Assembly: GCA_031285815.1 (NCBI GenBank)
Contig: JAITVM010000019.1
Coordinates: 1 to 5,479 of the forward strand
Source of the DNA: Clostridiales bacterium
Lineage (GTDB): Bacteria; Bacillota; Clostridia; Lachnospirales; JAITVM01
DNA length: 5,479 bases
Direction: 5' to 3'
Notes under the pieces: generated by a model
The model's database searches: none
What the model was told of the DNA's origin: nothing
What the model saw: the letters and a program-made list of their open reading frames with translations, nothing else
Made by a program: the position numbers and the translations under genes
In this document: positions 1-5,333 of the stretch, one piece after another
Layout: each line of letters starts with the position of its first letter
How positions within the stretch are numbered: position 1 is the first letter of the stretch

Positions 1-16
1 GTTTGTCAACACGTCG

Positions 17-33
17 AACTCGTTACAGTGCCT
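17..33 (+). repeat. Left copy of a 17-base inverted repeat
   Basis: AACTCGTTACAGTGCCT here is perfectly matched, in opposite orientation, at 5365-5381. Similarity is weaker outside the 17 bases. Reading 11-34 as codons and the right copy on the minus strand in the matching frame, both give T-x-N-S-L-Q-C-L, with silent changes at the T codon (ACG/ACA) and the last L codon (CTG/CTA). This hints at related coding ends but is not proof. Just downstream lie a small dyad (TGATA and TATCA, 33-47) and the palindrome CAAGCTTG (46-53). Confidence 0.7.
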
Positions 34-56
34 GATACTGCATATCAAGCTTGCCC

Positions 57-100
57 AAAAACAAGCACAGGTAAAGTGGGCGCTTTTCACTGTGCTTGTT
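57..100 (-). terminator. Rho-independent terminator of the barrel gene
   Basis: On the minus strand, ACAAGCACAG (99-90) pairs perfectly with CTGTGCTTGT (70-61). The loop is 19 bases and holds a small secondary stem. The hairpin is followed at once by five T (61-57). It begins about six bases after the TAA stop at 106-108, the expected place for the transcript end of the 106-936 gene. On the plus strand the stem is not followed by a T run, so it is mainly one-directional. Confidence 0.85.
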
Positions 101-105
101 GTGTA

Positions 106-936
106 TTAGTTTGCTTTAATTTCTTTAAAAGCCTCGGTTTGTTTTTTGATGCCGGTTTCGGCGGCGAAACGTTCGATACTGGAAGCGCCAAAGAAACCGT
201 CAACGCCGGTAGTATTTTCGATAATATATTTGGCGTCGCCTGGCTCGGCTATAGGCCCGCCGTGGCAAATGACAAGGATATCTGGGTTAACTGCCTTTGC
301 GGCATCGCAAATATCTTGTACACGTTTTACACAATCATCAAGGGTAAGGGCAGTTTTAGCGCCGATACTGCCTTTTGTGGTTAAACCCATATGAGCGACA
401 AGGATATCGGCACCGGCTTCAGCCATATCTTTTGCCTGGGTAGTATCAAATACATAAGGGGTAGTTAGTAAATCAAGCTCATGAGCTTTTTTAATCATAT
501 CAACTTCAAGGCCATAGCCCATATCAGTCTCTTCAAGGTTTTGGCGGAAAACGCCATCAATAAGCCCCACGGTGGGGAAGTTTTGTACACCGGCGAAGCC
601 CATTTCCTTAAGCTGTTTTAAGAATACATCCATTATCCGGAACGGGTCTGTGCCACAAACGCCTGCCAATACAGGTGTGTGCTTAACAACGGGCAAAACT
701 TCGGCACCCATATCTACAACAATTTGGTTTGCGTCGCCATAACTTAATAAACCTGCAAGCGAACCGCGGCCAGCCATACGGTAGCGGCCTGAATTATATA
801 TAATTAACATGTCTGCGCCGCCGGCCTCGCTGCTTTTGGCTGTGATGCCTGTGCCGGCCCCTACGCCTACTAAAATGTTGCCGTTTTCTATTTCTTTTCT
901 GAATTTGGCTAAAACCTCAGTGCGTGCCATTGCCAC
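106..936 (-). CDS. Phosphoenolpyruvate hydrolase-like TIM-barrel protein
   Basis: This is a 276-residue cytoplasmic protein forming one TIM barrel of the PEP_hydrolase family (PF09370), the domain also found at the C-terminal end of the plant Tm-1 protein. Visible family motifs are the first strand with a GAGTG turn (about 22-30), GGADM (39-43), SGRYR (49-53), PTVGLIDGVFR (121-131), the FDTTQA and EAGAD segment (163-176), AHMGLT (181-186) and CHGGP (224-228). There is no signal peptide or membrane segment. Family members have been linked to phosphoenolpyruvate or phosphonopyruvate hydrolysis, but the substrate cannot be read from sequence. The start is taken as GTG because AAAGG (951-947) lies ten bases upstream; an ATG two codons in (930) is too far from that site. 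It lies downstream of its AraC-fused paralogue (1138-2346), about 47% identical over the barrel by eye in the best blocks. The ATP-binding UPF0261 (Tm-1-like) partner often seen beside this family is not in the window. Confidence 0.85.
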   Translation of the reverse strand: MAMARTEVLAKFRKEIENGNILVGVGAGTGITAKSSEAGGADMLIIYNSGRYRMAGRGSLAGLLSYGDANQIVVDMGAEVLPVVKHTPVLAGVCGTDPFRIMDVFLKQLKEMGFAGVQNFPTVGLIDGVFRQNLEETDMGYGLEVDMIKKAHELDLLTTPYVFDTTQAKDMAEAGADILVAHMGLTTKGSIGAKTALTLDDCVKRVQDICDAAKAVNPDILVICHGGPIAEPGDAKYIIENTTGVDGFFGASSIERFAAETGIKKQTEAFKEIKAN

Positions 937-959
937 TTATAATCTACCTTTCAAATTTT

Positions 960-965
960 ATTATA
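960..965 (-). promoter_or_regulatory. Possible -10 box for the stand-alone barrel gene
   Basis: A perfect TATAAT lies on the minus strand about 24 bases before the GTG start. It would put transcription start near 953, giving a very short leader that begins just at the ribosome site. No good -35 hexamer lies 16-18 bases upstream in this AT-rich stretch. The gene may instead, or also, be read through from 1138-2346, since no clear terminator separates the two. Confidence 0.35.
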
Positions 966-982
966 TCGTCTATAGAATTTAC

Positions 983-1131
983 TTAATTATCTACTAAAGC
1001 AATTATTATTTTGCTGTGTTGGCCTTCCGCATCAATCATGTATAAAGTAAATGCTGTTTTGCCGCCAAACATTGTTAGGATGCCTGTACAAGGGGGCTAG
1101 CCTGAAAAACCCATACGCTGTGTTTGCCCAT
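983..1131 (-). pseudogene. Small frameshifted ORF between the two barrel genes
   Basis: The 201 bases between the two barrel genes hold two short minus-strand frames that abut. The first (ATG at 1131, stop TAA 1077-1075, 18 residues, beginning MGKHSVWVFQ) starts nine bases after AGGCGG, which overlaps the end of the upstream gene. The second (ATG at 1072, stop TAA 985-983, 29 residues, ending KIIIALVDN) is one frame off. Adding one C to the five-C run at 1096-1092 would join them into one 49-residue protein with no internal stop. I do not recognise the product. It could be a decayed gene, an assembly or sequencing error in the homopolymer, a frameshift-expressed peptide, or chance. The coding-like character is an impression from composition and the ribosome site, not a computed score. 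Confidence 0.4.
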
Positions 1132-1137
1132 GGTGGT

Positions 1138-2346
1138 TTACCGCCTAATTTTGTTAGACTCCATAAATTCGGAAGGGGTAGCGCCAATTATTTTTTTGAA
1201 GGTTTTGCAAAAGTGGGCATAGTCTTTATAGCCAACGGCTAAAGCCGCCTGGGAGCACGTAATGTTTTCATTTATCATTAAGCTGCGGGCTTTATGTATG
1301 CGGTAGCCGTTTAAATATTCCGGGAAAGTCAGCCCCATTTCCTTTTTGAAGAGGCTGCTTAAGTGTGACCGGGAAATAAATAAGCCATCGGCCAGGCCAG
1401 AAAAAGATATACCCCACATATAATGGTCAGAAACATATTTTTTGACAGCTGCTACATAGCCCCTATCCCTAATACCGGACACGGGTGGGTTTAAATGCGG
1501 CCACCCCGCATAAGTGCCTGTGTTTTTAAATTCGCGTGTTTTCTCCACGATAGCTTTTTCATACGGCGCCCTATCAAATGTTGAGCCTCCTATATAGCCG
1601 TTTGTGGATGAATTATTATAGATAAACTCAAGGTCCATTGGGGTATTAACCGGCCCGCCATATATCATTTTGATAATGCCCGGTTTTTTTTCATCACAAG
1701 CCCCAAACACCCTTTTCGCAAGATCGGCCGCCGATTTAAGGGGCATAACATGTTTTGCGCCAATTCCCCCGCCCGGGGTTAGCCCCAAATGGGCACAAAT
1801 AATATCCGCGCCTGCTTCTACCATTTTAATAGCTTGGGTTTCGTCAAATACGAAAGCAAGTGTAAACATACCCATTTGGTGCGCCTGTTTTATGGCTTCA
1901 ACTTCGGATTCAAAACTAAACCCCTGTTCTTCTAATGCTTCCCTAAATAAACCATCAATAAGGCCGATGGTTGGATAATTGTTTATCCCGGAGAAGCCGG
2001 ATAATTTAATTTGTTTTAAATATTGTTCAAGGATGATTGTTGGGTCACAGGCATTTAAGCCAAAAATTATTGGGGTGCCATTTGCTTTTGGGACCACCTC
2101 TTTCACCCCAAATTCCATAACAAGCCTGTTTGAGTTAGAGTAGGGCATGAAGCCTGCCAGGGGGCCAAGGCCCATTTGCCTAAAGCGGCCGGGGCTAAGT
2201 GCCAGTATCATATCCGCACCGCCTTGAATGGCCATTTTTGCCGCAAGGCCAGAACCGCATGATACGCCTACTAAATGCAGTTTTTTTTCGAGTTGCTTAT
2301 TGAGTTTTTCCATTAGCTGATATTGTTTAAGTTTCAAGGCAGCCAC
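1138..2346 (-). CDS. TIM-barrel (PEP hydrolase-like)-AraC fusion regulator
   Basis: This 402-residue protein has two parts. Residues about 16-275 are a PEP_hydrolase-type TIM barrel like the 106-936 product, sharing GGADM (42-46), GRFR (53-56), PTIGLIDGLFREALEE (125-140), FVFDETQA (165-172), EAGAD (177-181), AHLGLT (185-190) and IGAK (195-198). After a linker (about 276-293), residues 294-397 are an AraC/XylS DNA-binding domain. Its first helix-turn-helix lies near 313-337 (SGLADGLFISRSHLSSLFKK), the connecting helix near 342-357, and the second near 361-392 (AALAVGYKDYAHFCKTFKK, then GATPSEF). It is most likely a cytoplasmic one-component transcription factor with an enzyme-derived sensor. 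The usual HGGP motif is YGGP here (Tyr229), so catalysis may be lost. The GTG start sits only three bases from AAAAGGG (2356-2350); TTG at 2337 (12 bases) is a real alternative, and ATG at 2313 is less likely. It probably acts on itself, the next gene, or both (inference). Confidence 0.85.
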   Translation of the reverse strand: MAALKLKQYQLMEKLNKQLEKKLHLVGVSCGSGLAAKMAIQGGADMILALSPGRFRQMGLGPLAGFMPYSNSNRLVMEFGVKEVVPKANGTPIIFGLNACDPTIILEQYLKQIKLSGFSGINNYPTIGLIDGLFREALEEQGFSFESEVEAIKQAHQMGMFTLAFVFDETQAIKMVEAGADIICAHLGLTPGGGIGAKHVMPLKSAADLAKRVFGACDEKKPGIIKMIYGGPVNTPMDLEFIYNNSSTNGYIGGSTFDRAPYEKAIVEKTREFKNTGTYAGWPHLNPPVSGIRDRGYVAAVKKYVSDHYMWGISFSGLADGLFISRSHLSSLFKKEMGLTFPEYLNGYRIHKARSLMINENITCSQAALAVGYKDYAHFCKTFKKIIGATPSEFMESNKIRR

Positions 2347-2355
2347 TGTCCCTTT

Positions 2356-2381
2356 TATAACAATATAATATTTATGTTATA
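2356..2381. promoter_or_regulatory. Dyad site in front of the barrel-AraC gene
   Basis: TATAACA (2356-2362) and its exact complement TGTTATA (2375-2381) flank 12 AT-rich bases, directly upstream of the ribosome site of the 1138-2346 gene. Both minus-strand halves contain -10-like hexamers (TATAAC at 2381-2376 and TATAAA near 2359-2354), so the dyad covers the likely promoter. A site here would fit autoregulation or repression by another protein. The sequence is AT-rich, so chance symmetry is possible, and AraC proteins more often bind direct repeats. Confidence 0.35.
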
Positions 2382-2459
2382 GCGAATATATTTAATATAA
2401 TATCACAAAAAATAACAGGGTACAGATAGTTTGTTTAAAAATTTTTTTATTAGGCACGC

Positions 2460-2499
2460 AAAAAAATGAAACCTTGCCTTATTTGATCAGGCAAGGTTT
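2460..2499 (-). terminator. Terminator of the small Cys-rich gene
   Basis: AAACCTTGCC (2469-2478) and GGCAAGGTTT (2490-2499) form a perfect ten-base stem, extended by one inner T-A pair, with a nine-base loop. On the minus strand the stem is followed by CA and then seven T (2466-2460), a strong intrinsic terminator. On the plus strand only four T follow. It lies about 55 bases past the stop of the 2555-2707 gene, so it explains an otherwise orphan terminator and supports transcription of that small gene. Confidence 0.85.
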
Positions 2500-2554
2500 T
2501 AAACAAGGGGGCCGGTTTTAAAAAGTATTGCCGGGTTTGGTTCATTAAATCGGG

Positions 2555-2707
2555 CTACTTCCCCTCTACAAAATAAGGGCACCCGCTCTCCGCCCCATTA
2601 GTTGCAAGCTGTGTGGCAGAAGGCAGCTCATTTAATGTACAGTTGCCATATAGCTGATGTTTGCATTTGCTTACGCAATTTATGCTCATAATATAACAGT
2701 CAAGCAA
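2555..2707 (-). CDS. Small cysteine-rich protein
   Basis: This short minus-strand gene encodes about 50 residues (TTG start) or 44 (ATG at 2689). From the ATG it begins MSINCVSKCKHQLYGNCTL, ends CPYFVEGK, and has Cys at 5, 9, 17 and 37, spaced C-x3-C-x7-C-x19-C. The TTG start adds MLDCYI with a fifth Cys. From memory, this pattern (INC, C, GxCTL, then CPYF) matches a family of 40-60-residue Cys-rich proteins common in Clostridia, whose database name 'hydroxymyristoyl-ACP dehydratase' is implausible at this size. The Cys set suggests metal binding or disulfides; no function is assigned. TTG is preferred because AAGG (2718-2715) lies seven bases before it, whereas the ATG has no ribosome site. 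A TAA lies just upstream in frame. An intrinsic terminator follows at 2460-2499. It stands alone, with no operon partner. Confidence 0.65.
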   Translation of the reverse strand: MLDCYIMSINCVSKCKHQLYGNCTLNELPSATQLATNGAESGCPYFVEGK

Positions 2708-2757
2708 CCCTAAGCCTTATTAAAATATAACAACCAATATTTAAAACAGGATTGCTT

Positions 2758-2780
2758 CTGCCCGTAGGGGCAGGTTCCCC
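2758..2780. repeat. Two overlapping, mutually exclusive hairpins
   Basis: CTGCCC (2758-2763) pairs with GGGCAG (2768-2773) around a four-base loop. GGGG (2767-2770) can instead pair with CCCC (2777-2780). The two cannot form together. It sits upstream of the Cys-rich gene on the minus strand and far upstream of the amidase on the plus strand. No T run follows on either strand, so it is not a standard terminator. Confidence 0.4.
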
Positions 2781-3028
2781 TTTCTTTAAATAGTTTTATT
2801 AAAATCAAATTAATATGTTACAAAATAATTAAGTTTTCATGACATTTATTATCCGAAATGACAAAAATAAAAAAAAACGAAAAAATTTCTTCACTTTATC
2901 AGATTTTGTATTAATATATATAAATAAGATTACGATATAATACAAAGCTATACTGTGCGGTTAAGTAATTTTGTGTTTAAGTATAGTTTATTCATATACA
3001 GACTTTTTATTCTAATATTTTATGGTAA

Positions 3029-3050
3029 TATAGCAAACCCGTTTGCTATA
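3029..3050. promoter_or_regulatory. Perfect 22-base dyad upstream of the amidase
   Basis: TATAGCAAAC (3029-3038) and its exact reverse complement GTTTGCTATA (3041-3050) flank two bases. As DNA it looks like an operator for a dimeric repressor. As RNA it would be a nine-base stem with a CCCG loop. It lies about 91-112 bases before the amidase ATG and no T run follows, so it is not a terminator. The regulator cannot be named from this window. Confidence 0.6.
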
Positions 3051-3088
3051 GGCCAGCTTAATTAATGAAAACCAAGGCTGTGTTATGT

Positions 3089-3114
3089 TGTAACTTTGTT
3101 ACACTATTGTTAAC
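3089..3114. promoter_or_regulatory. Dyad and repeated TTGTTA boxes next to the amidase ribosome site
   Basis: TGTAAC (3089-3094) and GTTACA (3098-3103) form a perfect dyad around TTT. TTGTTA occurs at 3096-3101 and again at 3107-3112, eleven bases apart, about one DNA helical turn. The cluster ends about nine bases before the ribosome site, so a bound protein would most likely block transcription, or the dyad could act in the mRNA leader. Its binding partner is unknown. Confidence 0.35.
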
Positions 3115-3122
3115 TACTAATG

Positions 3123-3129
3123 AGGAGGG
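3123..3129 (+). promoter_or_regulatory. Ribosome binding site that fixes the amidase start
   Basis: AGGAGGG at 3123-3129 is a near-perfect Shine-Dalgarno sequence, eleven bases before the ATG at 3141. The in-frame ATG at 3120 overlaps this site and would add seven charged residues ahead of the signal peptide, so 3141 is the real start. Confidence 0.85.
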
Positions 3130-3140
3130 TGTGTTTAAAT

Positions 3141-5231
3141 ATGAAGGTAAACAATAAAACTTTATTGTTGTCTTTAATGTCTACTTTTTTAATTGGTATC
3201 AATGTTTATGCTAAGCCAACAACTTATAATGTTAATGGGGAGAAGTATACTTTTGACCCAAGCTCTATTAACTTATATGTAAATGAGAAACTGGTTGACA
3301 ACTCAATTCTGAATACTATTATATATCAGAACAATTTGTATGCCTCTGTGCGTTCTGTTTTTGGCGGCTTGGGGGCGGAGATATCTTATGATAAGAAAAC
3401 GAAGGAAACTACGGTTAAGTATAGCGGCAAAACTTTGGTTTTAAAAACAAATGACGATGAAATGTACCTAGACGGAAAAAAAATTCAACTTAATGCCCCA
3501 ATAAAAACTATCGACAATAGGATGATGGCACCGGCAAGGGCGTTATCTGAACCATTAGGCCTGCGGGTTGATTGGGATAAAGCAACAAGGACTGCATTTA
3601 TTGACGAGGTTATTGACCCTATAGATGCTGAGGAGCAAGCCCTGAAGGCGCTGGGTGAAGAGATAGCCCAAGCGAACCAGGAAGCTTTGGGCCAAGAAGA
3701 AAATGTGGGGCAAGAAGAGGAAAACCCAAATGTAGAAGAAACAGTGAACCCTGAAAATGAAACTAAAGAAGGGGAAATTAAAGAAGAAACTAAAGAAGGG
3801 GAAATGCTAGAAGAAGAACCCGTTGGCGAACCCGCTACAGAAGAAGGGGCTAACCCCCCAGCAGAAAAAGAGGAAACCATAGAGCCAATTGATAAGGAAG
3901 AAGACGAAGGCCGGCCGGTTTATATCATTGGCGATACCCCAAAAATAAATGACTTGAGCATTCAGACCATGGAACGTACAAAATATGTGCAGACTAATTT
4001 AGAATCTTATAGCATAAAGGACAATGTATTTCAGCTCAACTTAGAAAATAGCTTGAGTTATGTGTCAAAATACATATCTGACGGCACAAATTTAGTTCTT
4101 GACATTGAAAACTGTACGCTATCAGATGCCGCGGCGATACGTAAGAACTTAAATAATTCGCTAATCAAGTCATTTACGATAAAGCCTATTGAGTCTGGTA
4201 CACCAAAAGTAAGGGTTATTATAGAAATGTACGAAGGCTCTTCATTTATGGTTAGCTACACTGTAGATAGGAAAACAATAAGCATTGAGATAGAATCGCC
4301 AAGGGCTACTAAGCCTAAAGAAGAAAAGCCATCAGAACCTGCGGCGGTTTTTGAAGGCAATGTTACTTATGATGAAGCAAACAGCCGTATTGCCTTAAAG
4401 AAAATACCGGGCAGGAAAGTTTCGTTTACACATAATGACCTATATAACAAAAACCAATATATTTTAAACCTTGGTTCTGATTTTTCCGATGTTTATGCAG
4501 ATGGCACTTATTCCGTAGAGAACGAATATGTTTCATCATTTACTATTTCAAGCGGCTCAGGCAAAACTGAAATCAAAGTTAATGAATATAAAATTACTGC
4601 CTGTGTAACAGAGGAAGATAGCAATAATTATTATATTTATTTAAAAAGCCCGAAAGAGGTTTACCCACTGATTGTTATCCTTGACCCAGGCCATGGCGGG
4701 GAAGACCCGGGTGCAGTAGGGAACGGGCTTAGGGAAAAGGACTTAAATACAGATATAGGGTATAGGCTTTATGATTTAATAAATCAGAATAGCCAAATGA
4801 AAGCTTATTTTACCAAAACCGAGGACTATAAAATGCCACTATCTGAGCGTGCATATTTTGCTAATAGGAATGGGGATATATTTATTTCTATACATAATAA
4901 TTCAAGCACAAAATCAACCCCAAGGGGGACTGAAGTTTATTACTACAGGCACTATAATGATTCGGAAATTGGCTATTCCAGCCGGCAGCTGGCCCAGGTG
5001 ATGTGCAATTCAATTTCTGAACATTTAGGCTCGAATAATAGGGGCACATTTGAAAACGCATATACAGTTATACAAAAAACAGAAGTCCCGGCTTGTTTAT
5101 TAGAAATCGGGTTCCTCAGCAATTGGCAGGATGCGGCGCTTTTAGGTACACCGGAATATCGGCAGAAAGCGGCGGAAGGGGCTTATGAGGGGATACTGAA
5201 GGTGTTTGAAAATTATAAGCCGGCAAGGTAA
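3141..5231 (+). CDS. Secreted N-acetylmuramoyl-L-alanine amidase (Amidase_3)
   Basis: This 696-residue exported zinc enzyme should cut the bond between MurNAc and L-alanine in peptidoglycan. Residues 1-24 are a signal peptide: a KVNNK start, a hydrophobic core, and likely cleavage after VYA. Residues about 27-155 are a copper-amine-oxidase-like N-terminal domain (PF07833), a wall or stalk module in Clostridia, not an oxidase. Residues 160-257 are a linker about one third Glu, probably disordered. Residues about 261-386 are AMIN-like, and 404-503 look like a second, more diverged beta-rich AMIN-type domain; AMIN domains target peptidoglycan. The C-terminal catalytic domain (509-692) has DPGHGG with His518, the Glu of REKD (Glu532), SIHNN with His585 (these three are the expected zinc ligands), and LLEIGFLSN with catalytic Glu655. 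All key residues are present, so it should be active. It is transcribed alone behind a long leader with dyad sites. Roles in cell separation, wall turnover or sporulation are possible but not shown. Confidence 0.92.
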   Translation: MKVNNKTLLLSLMSTFLIGINVYAKPTTYNVNGEKYTFDPSSINLYVNEKLVDNSILNTIIYQNNLYASVRSVFGGLGAEISYDKKTKETTVKYSGKTLVLKTNDDEMYLDGKKIQLNAPIKTIDNRMMAPARALSEPLGLRVDWDKATRTAFIDEVIDPIDAEEQALKALGEEIAQANQEALGQEENVGQEEENPNVEETVNPENETKEGEIKEETKEGEMLEEEPVGEPATEEGANPPAEKEETIEPIDKEEDEGRPVYIIGDTPKINDLSIQTMERTKYVQTNLESYSIKDNVFQLNLENSLSYVSKYISDGTNLVLDIENCTLSDAAAIRKNLNNSLIKSFTIKPIESGTPKVRVIIEMYEGSSFMVSYTVDRKTISIEIESPRATKPKEEKPSEPAAVFEGNVTYDEANSRIALKKIPGRKVSFTHNDLYNKNQYILNLGSDFSDVYADGTYSVENEYVSSFTISSGSGKTEIKVNEYKITACVTEEDSNNYYIYLKSPKEVYPLIVILDPGHGGEDPGAVGNGLREKDLNTDIGYRLYDLINQNSQMKAYFTKTEDYKMPLSERAYFANRNGDIFISIHNNSSTKSTPRGTEVYYYRHYNDSEIGYSSRQLAQVMCNSISEHLGSNNRGTFENAYTVIQKTEVPACLLEIGFLSNWQDAALLGTPEYRQKAAEGAYEGILKVFENYKPAR
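3759..3805 (+). repeat. Nine-codon tandem duplication in the amidase linker
   Basis: A 20-base block, GAAACTAAAGAAGGGGAAAT, occurs at 3759-3778 and again at 3786-3805, a period of 27 bases. It encodes ETKEGEI then ETKEGEM inside the Glu-rich linker. The in-frame period suggests the spacer length changes by slippage without harming the reading frame. Confidence 0.8.
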
Positions 5232-5250
5232 GGGCAAATAAATTTATTGC

Positions 5251-5305
5251 AAAAACTCAACCACTACCGGCTGAAGCCGGTAGGTTGAATTGCGGCTGAA
5301 GCCGC
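5251..5305 (-). terminator. Twin TGAA-loop hairpins, terminator read from the right
   Basis: Two GC-rich hairpins sit side by side downstream of the amidase. The larger (5257-5288) pairs CAACC and TACCGGC with GCCGGTA and GGTTG around a TGAA loop, with a two-base bulge at 5263-5264. The smaller (5292-5305) is GCGGC, TGAA, GCCGC. On the minus strand the larger stem is followed by G and then five T (5255-5251), a proper intrinsic terminator for a transcript from the right edge. On the plus strand no T run follows either hairpin, so the amidase mRNA is ended less well, although the stem may still stabilise its 3' end. Confidence 0.75.
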
Positions 5306-5333
5306 CTAAAGTTTATCTCCAACAGAGAAATTG

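Larger units (their letters stand above)
2708..3122. other. AT-rich spacer and amidase leader, no confident gene
   Basis: About 415 bases without a confident gene separate the divergent Cys-rich gene and the amidase. They hold two overlapping small hairpins (2758-2780), an A-rich tract (2863-2885), and an imperfect dyad (TGACATTT and AAATGACA, 2840-2863). A perfect TATAAT at 2936-2941 and TATACT at 2949-2954 are possible plus-strand -10 boxes; neither has a good -35. Two strong dyads lie nearer the amidase (3029-3050 and 3089-3103). A 33-codon plus-strand frame (2839-2940) lacks a ribosome site and is not called. Confidence 0.5.

Noticed and set aside
28..394. Plus-strand open frames opposite the stand-alone barrel gene
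   Set aside because: They run antisense through a clear protein family member and its terminator, and show no recognisable domain.
1075..1137. Terminator just after the AraC fusion gene
   Set aside because: Only a four-base CCAT/ATGG stem precedes the short T run near 1103-1107, too weak to call.
1051..1242. Plus-strand 63-codon frame across the end of the AraC fusion
   Set aside because: It is antisense to the AraC domain end and lacks a ribosome site; the minus-strand frames in the spacer are better placed.
2839..2940. 33-codon plus-strand frame in the AT-rich spacer
   Set aside because: There is no ribosome site, the composition is lysine-rich from a poly-A tract, and it ends inside a likely -10 box.
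3120..3140. Earlier amidase start at 3120
   Set aside because: This ATG overlaps the Shine-Dalgarno site itself and would spoil the signal peptide; ATG 3141 is correctly spaced.
3485..3880. 131-codon Ser-rich minus-strand frame inside the amidase
   Set aside because: It is the mirror of the Glu-rich linker codons (GAA/GAG read backwards as Ser/Phe codons) and has no independent support.
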